From Gemmata palustris (lineage in GTDB: Bacteria; Planctomycetota; Planctomycetia; Gemmatales; Gemmataceae), in the NCBI RefSeq assembly GCF_017939745.1, contig NZ_JAGKQQ010000001.1:186001-250000 (forward strand): 64,000 nucleotides of DNA, given 5' to 3'. Positions 1-8,996 of the stretch are shown piece by piece. A program made the position numbers and the translations under genes. Position 1 is the first letter of the stretch. Every line of letters starts with the position of its first letter. The notes beneath the pieces were generated by a model, which worked only from the letters and a program-made list of their open reading frames with translations, searched no databases and was not told the origin of the DNA.

Positions 1-594
1 GGCACCGCCGCCGATGCTCCCCGTGATGCCCCCGCGGTAGCCCTGGCCCGACGAGCGGTACGGGTTCGCGGTGAACTCGGCGTTGATGCCGGGGGTGGCC
101 GGGTTGTGGACGTAGATCTCGAAGGAGACCGGCGCGAACGTCGTCACGCTGGCCAGGTACTTCTGGATGGCCGCCGCCCGCTTCCCGTCCAGTTCGCTCC
201 GCAGGTCAACGATCTTGGCCGCGTTAGCGTCGGTCATTGGGAGGTCCGTCGCCGTTTGGAGGTACAGCTTCGGGTCCGGCGCCGGGCGCGTCCGGACGAT
301 CGAGTCCAGTTTCTCCGTCCCGGCCGACGTGAGCTTGTCGGAGCCGGTCTCGAAGTAGTAGGTGAAGATGGTGTGGTTCAGCACGTGCCCGTTGTGGACC
401 TGCTGCGCGAAGGGCGCGAGCACGGCTTGCCGCGCCGCGTGGTTGTAGCGCTCCGGGTAGCACGGGTCGTAGACGTTCCGTGCCCGGTCCTCGATCGTCG
501 GGCGCCCACTGGTTCCGGTGCCCACGCACCCGACGGACCCCAACCCGCTCGTCAGAATCGCGGCCGCGGCGGCCGCGCGAATCGTCTTGGTCAT
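1..594 (-). CDS. OmpA-like lipoprotein, 3' end outside window
   Basis: Partial gene: 198 codons are open from an ATG at 594 to the left edge, with no stop. A strong Shine-Dalgarno (AAGGAGGAG) lies just upstream. The N-terminus is a signal peptide ending in a possible lipobox (S-V-G-C, Cys23), so the product is probably an outer-membrane lipoprotein. Residues about 79-160 resemble a degenerate OmpA-like peptidoglycan-binding domain: an F-E-T-G-S-D-K-L start, then a spaced D-L-R-S-E-L-D-G-K-R-A-A-A-I-Q-K-Y-L helix. The visible C-terminus is Gly-rich. It follows tadC by 62 bp on the same strand, so it is probably the last visible gene of the Tad operon, where OmpA-like lipoproteins (TadD/TadG-type partners) are common. 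The OmpA assignment is from residue pattern only. Confidence 0.6.
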   Translation of the reverse strand, partial: MTKTIRAAAAAAILTSGLGSVGCVGTGTSGRPTIEDRARNVYDPCYPERYNHAARQAVLAPFAQQVHNGHVLNHTIFTYYFETGSDKLTSAGTEKLDSIVRTRPAPDPKLYLQTATDLPMTDANAAKIVDLRSELDGKRAAAIQKYLASVTTFAPVSFEIYVHNPATPGINAEFTANPYRSSGQGYRGGITGSIGGGA

Positions 595-656
595 CGCACT
601 CTCCTCCTTGAGAACCGAGAGAACCGAACCGGGCGTCCTGCCCGGGATCGGGTTAA

Positions 657-1619
657 TTAACCACCCTTACTCAACAGGTTCTTCTGGATCTGGATGGCCG
701 CGGGGCCGACCAGAACCACGAAGATCGCCGGGAAGATGAACAGCACCAGCGGGAAGATCAGTTGCACCGCCGTCTTCGCCGCCTTCTCCTCGGCCAACTG
801 GCGCCGCCGGGTCCGCATCGAATCGGACTGCACCCGGAGCGCCTGGGCGATACTCGAACCGAACCGGTCGGCCTGGATCAGGATCGCCGCCAGGCTGCGC
901 ACGTCGTCGACCCCGGTGCGCACGCCGAGGTCGTGGAGCACCTCGCGCCGGGGGCGCCCCATCTGCAACTGGAGGTTCGCGAGCGAGAACTCCTCGCAAA
1001 TGGTCTTCGCGTGCCCCTTCATCTCGTCGGTCACCTTCCGCAGGGCCGCGTCCAGGCCGAGCCCGGACTCGACGCACACCACCAACAGGTCGAGCGCGTC
1101 CGGCAGGGTGAGGAAGATCTCCTTCTGCCGGCTCGTCCGCAGGTGCCAGAGCGCGAGCTGCGGGAAGTAGAACCCGATCCCGGCGAGCCCCACTGTCCAT
1201 TCAATCGACTTCACGGTGAAGCCGTCTTTGAGCAAGAAAAAGAAAAGTGCGGGAAGTAGGAAGGTGACTAGGCAAACTACGCGGATGCCCTGGTACACGC
1301 CCGCCGCGTTCTCGCTCCGGAACCCGGCGTTGGCCAGTTTGATCCGGATCGTGTTCTTCTCCAGCTCGGTCCCGGGCTCCATCACCCCGCCGAGGTTGTT
1401 GAACGCGTCCTTGAGCCCCTTGAACCGGCCCTGCGACTCGGCCTGCGACATTTCGATCTCGACCAGCGACTTGGGCCGGCCGATGCGCTCCAGGCGCTCC
1501 TCGGCCTGGCTGTTGCGGTTGGAGATCAGCGAGAGCACCCAGAACGTGCCCGCCATAATAGCGACGAACACGAGGACCGGGGCTATGTCGTCGGCGGACA
1601 GGAGTGCGAACAGTTCCAC
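657..1619 (-). CDS. tadC: Tad pilus inner-membrane platform protein TadC
   Basis: 320-residue type II secretion F-domain (T2SSF) protein, the second of the two platform subunits of a Tad/Flp pilus. Hydrophobic segments lie near residues 12-32, 108-125, 140-157 and 287-310, with the cytoplasmic T2SSF core (a L-P-D-A-L-D-L-L motif and a G-R-P-R-R-E-V-L segment) between the last two. Start is GTG at 1619, supported by a GGAG about 7 nt upstream. It lies downstream of tadB, separated by 125 bp that carry a heptamer repeat. In the family, TadB and TadC form the membrane base that the TadA ATPase drives. Confidence 0.9.
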   Translation of the reverse strand: MELFALLSADDIAPVLVFVAIMAGTFWVLSLISNRNSQAEERLERIGRPKSLVEIEMSQAESQGRFKGLKDAFNNLGGVMEPGTELEKNTIRIKLANAGFRSENAAGVYQGIRVVCLVTFLLPALFFFLLKDGFTVKSIEWTVGLAGIGFYFPQLALWHLRTSRQKEIFLTLPDALDLLVVCVESGLGLDAALRKVTDEMKGHAKTICEEFSLANLQLQMGRPRREVLHDLGVRTGVDDVRSLAAILIQADRFGSSIAQALRVQSDSMRTRRRQLAEEKAAKTAVQLIFPLVLFIFPAIFVVLVGPAAIQIQKNLLSKGG

Positions 1620-1632
1620 AGGGAGTCTCCGG

Positions 1633-1667
1633 TTGTCAGTTTCTAGTGTTCAGTTTGCAGTGCTCAG
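1633..1667. repeat. Five-unit heptanucleotide tandem repeat
   Basis: Five consecutive 7-nt units: TTGTCAG, TTTCTAG, TGTTCAG, TTTGCAG, TGCTCAG. All end in AG at the same phase and alternate between two sub-types. An 11-nt stretch within the array (1646-1656) has an exact reverse complement at 1725-1735, so the tadB-tadC spacer could also fold into a long-loop hairpin. The base composition is visibly less GC-rich than the flanks. Confidence 0.65.
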
Positions 1668-1744
1668 TTCTTGGGCCGTCGCGGTCCCGCGGGCGGTCGG
1701 CCAGTTCCCGGACTGTTCGGCCGAAAACTGAACACGGAACGCGC

Positions 1745-2704
1745 TCAGACTTTGATGTCCACGATCTTCTTGATGGCGAAGGAGCCGATCAGCATGAGCA
1801 CGACGGCCCCGATCGACATGTTGATGCCCATCGGGTCCTTCCAGAGCATCTGCACGTAGTCGGGCTTCATCCACAACATCATGATGAACAGGCCGATCGG
1901 CATGGCGATGAGCACGATGCCCGAGAGCCGCCCTTCCGCGGTCAGCGCCTTCACCTGGCCCAGGATCTTGAACCGCTCGCGGATCACGTGCCCGATGCGG
2001 TCCAGGATCTCGGCCAGGTCGCCACCGGTCTGGCGCTGGATCGCGACGCTGGTCACGAAGAACCGGAGGTCCAGGTTCGGCACCCGGTCGCACATCCCCT
2101 TGAGGGCCTCTTCCAGCGGGATGCCCAGGTTCTGCTCCTCGTACACCCGGCCGAATTCCTTGCAGATCGGGGCCGGCATTTCCTCGGCGACCACGTGCAT
2201 CCCGGCCGCCAGCGAGTGCCCGGCCCGCAGCGCGCGGGCGACGAGCTCCATCGCGTCGGGCAACTGGCCGGCGAACTTCTTCAGGCGCCCGGAGCGCTTG
2301 GTGTACAGCCACACCCAGGGGAGGGTGAAGAACAGGACCGCGCCCAGGGGCAGCACGTACATGTTCACGAGCCAGATGCTCAGGGCCGCGCCCAGGACGC
2401 CGAGCCCGAGCGAGATCCCGAACAGGGCACTGGGCTTGATGTTGCAGTCGGCCTGCTCGAAGGTCTTCGTGAGGTTGAAGAACTCCGGCATCAGCTTGTC
2501 CATCAGCGTCTTGCGGTCCACCTCCTGGAGCGCCTGCTTGAGCAGCATGTCGGCGGAGGAGTCCTTCCGCGAGTTCCGCCCGACCAGTTGGTCGAGCCGG
2601 TCCGCGGCCGCCCCCTCGTCGGTCCGGCGGAGCGCGACGTACATCATGGCGACCATCGCGATCACCAGGCCGCCGATCAGAATCGGGAGCAAAATCGGGT
2701 TCAT
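1745..2704 (-). CDS. tadB: Tad pilus inner-membrane platform protein TadB
   Basis: 319-residue T2SSF-domain protein, the TadB partner of TadC. ATG at 2704 is preferred because the protein then opens directly with its first membrane helix (residues 3-20); the frame is open further upstream but encodes Arg-rich non-domain sequence. A second hydrophobic stretch (about residues 90-135) precedes the T2SSF core, which carries the typical L-P-D-A-M-E-L-V-A-R-A-L-R-A-G-H motif and a R-Q-T-G-G-D-L-A segment. Two C-terminal membrane segments follow. Gene order ATPase-tadB-tadC is the usual one for tad loci. Confidence 0.9.
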   Translation of the reverse strand: MNPILLPILIGGLVIAMVAMMYVALRRTDEGAAADRLDQLVGRNSRKDSSADMLLKQALQEVDRKTLMDKLMPEFFNLTKTFEQADCNIKPSALFGISLGLGVLGAALSIWLVNMYVLPLGAVLFFTLPWVWLYTKRSGRLKKFAGQLPDAMELVARALRAGHSLAAGMHVVAEEMPAPICKEFGRVYEEQNLGIPLEEALKGMCDRVPNLDLRFFVTSVAIQRQTGGDLAEILDRIGHVIRERFKILGQVKALTAEGRLSGIVLIAMPIGLFIMMLWMKPDYVQMLWKDPMGINMSIGAVVLMLIGSFAIKKIVDIKV

Positions 2705-2860
2705 CTGAGTCCACCTGGCGCGGGTTACCCAAGCCGGGCGCAGCCGCCCGGTGCGTGTACGAGTCCCGCCATCCGTGGCCGTGTCGTGCAAACCCGAATC
2801 CTGTCGGGCCGTGCGTGTGTGTTCGGGCGAACCGGGCCGGGCGAATCGGTGCGCTCGCCA

Positions 2861-4249
2861 TTAGTCGCGCATCAGGACGCGCTCGGCGAACATGTTCGAG
2901 GGCAGCTTCACGCCCTTCGACTCGAGCCGGTTGATGAACGAGGGCCGGACCCCGGTCGCCTCGAACTGGCCGTAGGCGCGGCCGTTCTGGTCGATGCCGA
3001 GCTGCTTGTACCGGAACACTTCCTGCATGATGATGATGTCCTGCTCCATGTTCATCACTTCCGTGATGTGGGTGATCTTTCGGGGACCGCCCTGGAGCCG
3101 GTTCGCCTGGATGATGATGTCGATGGCGGAGCTGATCTGCTGCCGCATCGCCTTCACCGGGAGCTCGAACCCGCCCATCATGATCATCGTTTCCAACCGC
3201 GTGAGGGCCTCGCGCGGGGTGTTCGCGTGGAGCGTGGCCAGCGACCCGCCGTGACCGGTGTTCATGGCCTGGAGCATGTCCAGGGCCTCGGACCCGCGGA
3301 CCTCGCCGATGATGATCCGTTCGGGCCGCATGCGCAGGGCGTTCCGCACGCAGTCGCGCGTGCTCACGGCCCCCTTGCCCTCGATGTTCGGCGGCCGGGT
3401 CTCGAGCCGCACCACGTGGTCCTGTTGCAGTTGCAGTTCGGCCGCGTCCTCGATCGTCACCACCCGCTCGTCGCCCGGGATGAAGCTCGACAGCGTGTTC
3501 AGGAGCGTCGTCTTACCGCACCCGGTCCCGCCGCTGATGAGCACGTTGAGCCGGGCCTTGATGCACGCCTCCATGAGCATCGCCATTTCGGGCGTGAACG
3601 CCTTGTAGTTCAGCAGGTCCTCGAGCTTCAGCGGGTTGGCCCCGAAGCGCCGGATGCTGAGGCTCGGCCCGTCCAGTGAGATCGGCGGGATCACCGCGTT
3701 CACGCGGGACCCGTCCGGCAGGCGCGCGTCCACCATCGGGCTCGTTTCGTCCACGCGGCGCCCGACCTTCGACACGATCCGGTCGATGATCTGCATCAGG
3801 TGGTCGTTGTCGCGGAACTTCACTTCCGTCTTCTCGAGCTTCCCGCGGCGCTCGACGTAGCACTTGTGCGGGCCGTTCACCAGGATGTCGCTGACCGTCG
3901 GGTCCTTGAGCAGGATCTCGAGCGGGCCGAACCCGAGCGTCTCGTCGAGCACCTCCTCGATCAGCTTCTCGCGCTCGATCCGGTTGAGGAGCGGGTTCTC
4001 GGTGTCGCACAGGTGCTCGATCACGCGGCGGATGTCGCGCCGCATCGCCTCGCTGGACAGGTCCTTCACGCGGGTGAAGTCGAGCCGCTCGACCAGCTTC
4101 GAGTGGATCTGCCGCTTCAACTCGTCGAAGTTCTTCCCGCCCCCGGGCCCGCCCCCCATGCTCGGGCTGGACAGGCGCGAGATGCTGCTCGCGCCGCTGG
4201 CCCCGTTGAGGCTGTTGAGCTTCGAGATCCCTTGCTGAAGTCGGCTCAT
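2861..4249 (-). CDS. cpaF: Tad pilus assembly ATPase CpaF/TadA
   Basis: 462-residue secretion NTPase that powers Flp pilus assembly at the cytoplasmic face. Walker A is [11 protein letters not shown], the Asp box holds T-I-E-D-A-A-E-L, Walker B is R-I-I-I-G-E-V-R-G, and the His box is [12 protein letters not shown]. These motifs are characteristic of the TadA/CpaF branch of the GspE/VirB11 superfamily. ATG at 4249 is preceded by AAGGA. The first 40 residues are Ser/Gly-rich low complexity before the N-terminal domain. It is separated from cpaE by 107 bp and from tadB by 156 bp on the same strand. Confidence 0.95.
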   Translation of the reverse strand: MSRLQQGISKLNSLNGASGASSISRLSSPSMGGGPGGGKNFDELKRQIHSKLVERLDFTRVKDLSSEAMRRDIRRVIEHLCDTENPLLNRIEREKLIEEVLDETLGFGPLEILLKDPTVSDILVNGPHKCYVERRGKLEKTEVKFRDNDHLMQIIDRIVSKVGRRVDETSPMVDARLPDGSRVNAVIPPISLDGPSLSIRRFGANPLKLEDLLNYKAFTPEMAMLMEACIKARLNVLISGGTGCGKTTLLNTLSSFIPGDERVVTIEDAAELQLQQDHVVRLETRPPNIEGKGAVSTRDCVRNALRMRPERIIIGEVRGSEALDMLQAMNTGHGGSLATLHANTPREALTRLETMIMMGGFELPVKAMRQQISSAIDIIIQANRLQGGPRKITHITEVMNMEQDIIIMQEVFRYKQLGIDQNGRAYGQFEATGVRPSFINRLESKGVKLPSNMFAERVLMRD

Positions 4250-4356
4250 GGTGCGTCAATCCTTGGTCCCGGACCCGGGTCACGGGGGCGTCGGTTCTCG
4301 GGCGCGAATCACGGGTCGCGCGTCCGGGGACGACGGACCGGGCTGCGGGCGAACGG

Positions 4357-5580
4357 TTACCGCTTTCCGAAGAGGCCCCACCCGCCCTTGCTGCCCTTCG
4401 CGTCGGCCGGCGCGCCGACCGGTTTGCCGTAGAGCGCCTGGGTGAGGCCGTAGATGCTCTGCTGCACGCGGCTCTTCGGGGCGTGCTTCACGAGCGGGTG
4501 CCCCGCGACCCGGGCGCCGATCACGGCCTTCGTGTCGTTGGGCACCTGCCAGAAGATCGGCTTGCCGATGACTTCCTCGGCCTTCTTCGGGCTGATGCCC
4601 TCTTCGACCGAGTCCGCGCCCTGGCGGTTGATGACCACGCGGATCTTGTCCGCGAGGCCCTCGTCGCCGCTCAAGCAGTGGATCAGGCGCACCACGTTCC
4701 GCAGGCTGCTCAGCTCCAGTTGCGCGACCAGCATGATGACGTCGGCCATGCGGAGCGCCATCAGGTCCGTCGGGAGCAGGCACTTGCTCAGGTCCAGCAC
4801 CAGGTGCGTGTAGCTGATCTTCAGCAGGTTGAGGATGCGCTCCACGTGCTGCTCGTGGATCGCGCCGACCTCGGCGATCTCGAGCGGGTGCCGGAGGATC
4901 GCGAGCCCGGTCGGTTCGTGCTTCGCCATCGCGCGGCGCAGGAAGTTCATGTCCAGGCGCTCGATGTTCCGGGCCAGGTCCGCGATGCTGATGTTCTCGA
5001 ACCCGTTCACTTCCAGCGCGATGTCGGCGTCCCCGAGCGTCAGGTCGAGGTCGATGAGGGCGGCCGAGTGGGTCGGGTCGGCGGCCAGGGTCGCGGCCAT
5101 GTTGACCGCGAGGGTCGTGGTGCCCACGCCGCCGCGGGACCCGAGGACCGCGATCATCGAGGACGAGCCGGTCTGCCGGGCGGACGAGCTGCCGCCCGCC
5201 GTGGGCGAGTCGGACCCGCCGCTCTCGCCCAGCGCCCGCCGCAGCGCGGCGAGCATGTCCTCGAGCCCGACCGGGTGCGTCAGGAAGTACTTCGCCCCCT
5301 TTTGGAGCGACTGGAGCAGGGCCTGGTGGTCGTGGCTGATGGTCAGGATGGGCAGCTTCGGGTGTTCCACCGAGAGCTGGCCGATCATCTGCAGGGCTTT
5401 GTTCTTGTCCGCGTCGAGGGTGACGATCACGAGGTCCGGCGTGGACGCCTGGATCACTTCAAAAAAATACTCGTAGCGGGCGCACTCGGCCTCGAGCCAC
5501 ACGAAATCGACCCCGAGCAACAGCGTGCGGAGCGATTCGCGGGTCGATTCGTTCGGGTCTACGATCGCGACGCGTTGCAT
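4357..5580 (-). CDS. cpaE: Tad pilus localisation ATPase CpaE/TadZ with receiver-like domain
   Basis: 407-residue two-domain protein. Residues 1-120 form a receiver-like fold (V-A-I-V-D-P-N-E-S at the start), typical of the atypical receiver in CpaE/TadZ. A Ser/Gly-rich linker (about 125-155) leads to a ParA/MinD ATPase whose P-loop reads G-S-R-G-G-V-G-T-T-T-L: both signature lysines of the deviant Walker A are replaced, a known tendency in TadZ. It probably marks the site of pilus assembly rather than partitioning DNA. ATG at 5580 is chosen because the domain starts there. It lies between the secretin and ATPase genes, as expected for this locus. Confidence 0.88.
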   Translation of the reverse strand: MQRVAIVDPNESTRESLRTLLLGVDFVWLEAECARYEYFFEVIQASTPDLVIVTLDADKNKALQMIGQLSVEHPKLPILTISHDHQALLQSLQKGAKYFLTHPVGLEDMLAALRRALGESGGSDSPTAGGSSSARQTGSSSMIAVLGSRGGVGTTTLAVNMAATLAADPTHSAALIDLDLTLGDADIALEVNGFENISIADLARNIERLDMNFLRRAMAKHEPTGLAILRHPLEIAEVGAIHEQHVERILNLLKISYTHLVLDLSKCLLPTDLMALRMADVIMLVAQLELSSLRNVVRLIHCLSGDEGLADKIRVVINRQGADSVEEGISPKKAEEVIGKPIFWQVPNDTKAVIGARVAGHPLVKHAPKSRVQQSIYGLTQALYGKPVGAPADAKGSKGGWGLFGKR

Positions 5581-5691
5581 GGCCACCACCGAGTCTGTTG
5601 TGTCGCGTAGGGGTCGTTCGGGTCGGGCGCCCCGCCGCGGCACCACTCGGTGCCGCGGCAGAACTAAGCTAGCACACCATTTCCCGCCGTG

Positions 5692-7419
5692 TTATTGCGG
5701 GACCGGAAGTCCGCCCACAGGCGGGAGGATCGGGGCCGGTTCCGGGGCGGCCGCCGCGGGGATCGGCGGCAGGGCCGCCGGAACGTCCGAGGTCGGCGGC
5801 AGGGTCGCCGGGGCCATCGGTGCGGGAGCGGTTGCGGCCGCCCCGCCCGGGGCCGGAACCATCGAGCCGCCCTGGTGCGAGCCGGACAGCGGGTTAATCA
5901 GGGTGCTGGCCGCGTTATTCGGCAGGAACGTCCCGTTCGGGTTGGCACAGGCGCCGCCGACGCACGGGTACTTGCCGAGGGTCGGGTCGGACTTGTACGG
6001 GGCGTTGTAGCACTTGCCGTTCCACACCTTGCGCTGGCCGCGGGGCACTTCCAGAACGTTTTCCAAGAATAGTTCATAATCGTCGGGCGTGCGGGTTTCT
6101 TGTCCCGGGAGCCGCTTCGGGGTCTGGCACGGGTCCATCGGGTGGACCAACCGCGGGGTCACCAGGATCACGAGTTCGCTCTCGCGGACCGTGTGGTCCA
6201 CGCGGCTGAAGAACGTGCCCGAGAACGGCAGGTCGCCCAGGAGCGGGATCTTCGTGGACGTGGCGCCCACGCTGTTCTGGATCAGCCCGCCGATGGCGAA
6301 CGTCTGGCCCGACTCGAGCAGCACCGTGGACCGGACGCTCTGTTCCGTGAAGCCCGGGCTGCTCGCCCCGCCGACCGTGATCCCGAGGGCCTGGCTCACC
6401 GCGGTGATGCGCGGGTTGATGTCCAGCCAGATCGACCCGTTCCCGTACACGATCGGCACCACCTCGAGTTCGGTCCCGAACGGCACCAGGGTCACGCCGG
6501 GGCCGGTGATGCCCGAGGTGCTGCTGAGGATCGCCTGCTGCCCGCCGGCCCGGAAGAACGCGGGGCGCCCGGTCTGGGTCACGACCCGGGGCTCGGCCAG
6601 GAACTTCGCGACCCCTTCGCTCCGCAGGGCGCGGAGGGCACCGAAGAACCGGTTGGGCACGACGGCCGCTTGAAGGTTCGAATCGGTGCTGAACGTCGGG
6701 ATCGCGCCGGCCCCGGTCTGCACGCCGATGAGCCCGCTCACCAGGCTGCTGAACCCGAAGCTCCCGCGCCCCGGGGCGGCGAAGTCGAACCCGCGGCTCC
6801 GGAGCTGGTTGCGGTCCACCGAGGCGACCACGACGTCGATTTCTACCTGCTGGACGCCGCCGACCTGGACCGCGTTGATGACGTTCGCGTTGGCCCCGCC
6901 GACCGCGCTGTTCGCGAGCCGGGCCACGGTGTCCGCGTCCTGCGGGCTGGTCACGTACCCGCTCAGCACGATCGAGTTGTTGAGGCCCGGTTGCACGTCC
7001 ACGCTGGCGGTCGGCACGGTCCGCTTGATGATCGCGCGGAGCAGGGCGTAGTCCGTCTGCACGATCACGTCGTACTTCAGCGGGGGCAGGTCCTTGCGCA
7101 CGATGGTCAGTTGGCTCACGCCCGCGCTGAGCCCGGTCAGGAGCAGCTTCTTCGGGTCCGCGGGATCGAGGCGCACCCTGAGAACCAAGTCGTTGCTCAC
7201 GAGGATGTCGGTCGGCGCCACCACCAACTCGGGGGGCGAGAACGTCGCCAGGCCGCCGAGCGGAACGATGATCGCGCCGGTCCGATCGATCGTGACCGGG
7301 AGCGGGTTCTTTGTGTCGGGCGGTTGTGGTTGCGCGCGGCCCGTCGTCACGGCGGCCAGTCCGAGCGTCAAAATGCAAGCCCACGGCAGCAGCCGTCGGG
7401 TGGAACGGTTACGGTGCAT
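5692..7419 (-). CDS. cpaC: Tad pilus outer-membrane secretin CpaC/RcpA
   Basis: 575-residue precursor of the outer-membrane pore. ATG at 7419 follows a good ribosome site (GAGGAGAGGTG); a signal peptide covers about residues 1-30. An N-terminal pilus-secretion domain and a BON-like segment (N-N-S-I-V-L-S-G-Y-V) precede the secretin core, which shows V-E-I-D-V-V-V-A-S-V-D-R and the C-terminal L-L-G-D-L-P-F-S-G-T-F-F plus E-L-V-I-L-V-T-P-R-L-V signatures. The last 120 residues are unusual: a four-Cys stretch followed by a Pro/Ala-rich tail. The next gene upstream is cpaB, 224 bp away. Confidence 0.92.
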   Translation of the reverse strand: MHRNRSTRRLLPWACILTLGLAAVTTGRAQPQPPDTKNPLPVTIDRTGAIIVPLGGLATFSPPELVVAPTDILVSNDLVLRVRLDPADPKKLLLTGLSAGVSQLTIVRKDLPPLKYDVIVQTDYALLRAIIKRTVPTASVDVQPGLNNSIVLSGYVTSPQDADTVARLANSAVGGANANVINAVQVGGVQQVEIDVVVASVDRNQLRSRGFDFAAPGRGSFGFSSLVSGLIGVQTGAGAIPTFSTDSNLQAAVVPNRFFGALRALRSEGVAKFLAEPRVVTQTGRPAFFRAGGQQAILSSTSGITGPGVTLVPFGTELEVVPIVYGNGSIWLDINPRITAVSQALGITVGGASSPGFTEQSVRSTVLLESGQTFAIGGLIQNSVGATSTKIPLLGDLPFSGTFFSRVDHTVRESELVILVTPRLVHPMDPCQTPKRLPGQETRTPDDYELFLENVLEVPRGQRKVWNGKCYNAPYKSDPTLGKYPCVGGACANPNGTFLPNNAASTLINPLSGSHQGGSMVPAPGGAAATAPAPMAPATLPPTSDVPAALPPIPAAAAPEPAPILPPVGGLPVPQ

Positions 7420-7643
7420 CCTGTCACCTCTCCTCGTAAAACGGGCGGGGTCACCCCGGCCCGGCTGCACGGTCTCACCGGCCGGCCGGTTCGGGGCCGG
7501 AACCGGTCGGGTCCATTAGCGCGGCGGCTTTTGAGGTCCGCCGGGGCGTCCGCCGGGCACCATTGGTCGTCATGACCGCGGGCGCCCGGTGGGGTTCGTT
7601 CCACGCGCGACCTTCGCCGCCGCGCGCAGAACGGGTTGCTTCG

Positions 7644-8996
7644 TCAATCGCGGATCTTGTTCTCCGGCTCCGCCTTCTTCTCGTCTTTGTTCTCGTCTTT
7701 GTTCGGCTGGTCCCCCTTCGCGGCTTGCTCCGGGGTCAGCTCGGCGATCTTCTTCCACTTGCCCGGCGCCACCTCTTCGTACCGGTGGATCATCGATGCG
7801 CCGGCGGTGTGGATCGCGACGTCGAGCGTCTTCTTCTTCACCACCGGTTGCGGCTCCACCGGGACCGGCGGGGTCTTCGGGGCTTCGACGGCCGGCTTCG
7901 ATGGCTGAAAGAACTCCTGGGGCGCCGACTTCGGGGCCTGGATCCCGACCATGCCGGGTGTGACCCACTGGCCCTTCGAGACCCCCGTCTTCAGGGCCTG
8001 TCCGAGGGCCTCGCTCAGATCGCCCAGGGCGTTCCCGGCGAACTCTTTCGGCAGCGCCTTTTCCTCGAACGCGTCGGCGATCAGGTCCTTCGTGATGTCG
8101 GTGTTCGGGGCGATGTCGTGCTTGGCCACGAGCACCTTCACCATCGCGACGGCCGGGGCCGGGGCGACGGGCGGGGCCGTCTCGATCGGCTTCTCGGCCA
8201 CCTTTTCGACGGGCTTCTCGCTCGTCTTGGGGGCCTCGGTCCCGTCCTTTTTCTTCTCGCTCGTGTCACCGCTGACCGCCCCGGAGATGTTGGACTTGTC
8301 CTTGTCGTCGGACAGCAGTTTGATGACCTCGTCGATGTTGTACTTCTTGTCCGATTCCGTGTTCTTGTTCTGGTTGCGGAGCAGCAGTTCGATGCTGCAC
8401 CCGCGGCTCTTGGCGAGCGACAGCAGCAGCGCTTCCTTCTCCTTCACCGCGAACGACACCGTGTTCATGCTCGGGAACGTGCCGTTGCTGTCCTTGGCGT
8501 AGGCGGTGTTGGTGTCCACCGCGACCACGAGCATGTTTACCAGCAGCGGGAACGCTTCCAGTTTGTTGCCCAGGCGCAGCGTGGCGTTCACGTTCACCCG
8601 GCTGCCCGGCCCGACGAACCCGGCCGCGGCCTGCGCCGCGCTGACCTGAAGGGACTGCATGTCGTACCCCTCGGGCAGGGTGATGATCGCCCCCTTGCTG
8701 AGGTCCTGGGTGGTGATCGGCTCGTCGGCCCGCAGCGGGCGCGACAGGCGCTTGTCCGCCAGTTCTTCCGGGTTGATCACCACCGTGAGGGGCAGGCCCT
8801 CCTTCGGCCGCTTGACGATCTTCACCGTGTCCTTCAGTTCGTCGCGCGTCAGGATCGTGCCGACCGGCAGGTCCTTGGCCGCGACGACCACGTCGACCTG
8901 CTCGATCTGTTTGGCGCTCATCTGGGAGGTGAGGAACGCGGCCACGAGGCCGCACCCCACCGCCACCACCATCAAAACCACGTTCTTTTGTTTCAT
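7644..8996 (-). CDS. cpaB: Flp pilus assembly protein CpaB/RcpC with two SAF-like segments
   Basis: 450-residue exported protein anchored by one N-terminal helix (residues 6-24). A SAF domain follows directly (V-V-V-A-A-K-D-L-P-V-G-T-I-L), then the CpaB/RcpC core with G-S-R-V-N-V-N-A-T. After a Lys/Glu/Pro-rich linker (about 225-285), a second SAF-like segment appears (V-L-V-A-K-H-D-I-A-P-N-T-D-I). The C-terminus is charged and repetitive. CpaB proteins are thought to stabilise or gate the secretin; two SAF-like parts in one chain is longer than the usual 260-300 residues. It is the first gene of the downstream Tad block, after a 591-bp non-coding gap. Confidence 0.88.
   Translation of the reverse strand: MKQKNVVLMVVAVGCGLVAAFLTSQMSAKQIEQVDVVVAAKDLPVGTILTRDELKDTVKIVKRPKEGLPLTVVINPEELADKRLSRPLRADEPITTQDLSKGAIITLPEGYDMQSLQVSAAQAAAGFVGPGSRVNVNATLRLGNKLEAFPLLVNMLVVAVDTNTAYAKDSNGTFPSMNTVSFAVKEKEALLLSLAKSRGCSIELLLRNQNKNTESDKKYNIDEVIKLLSDDKDKSNISGAVSGDTSEKKKDGTEAPKTSEKPVEKVAEKPIETAPPVAPAPAVAMVKVLVAKHDIAPNTDITKDLIADAFEEKALPKEFAGNALGDLSEALGQALKTGVSKGQWVTPGMVGIQAPKSAPQEFFQPSKPAVEAPKTPPVPVEPQPVVKKKTLDVAIHTAGASMIHRYEEVAPGKWKKIAELTPEQAAKGDQPNKDENKDEKKAEPENKIRD

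Noticed and set aside
1604-3679. Open frame of 691 codons on the plus strand over tadC, tadB and cpaF
   Set aside because: Antisense shadow: His/Asp/Arg-rich low-complexity product with no motif, opposite three intact Tad genes.
6670-6690. tRNA T-loop-like GGTTCGAATC
   Set aside because: It lies inside the secretin gene and has no flanking acceptor or anticodon stems. No tRNA or rRNA gene was recognised elsewhere.
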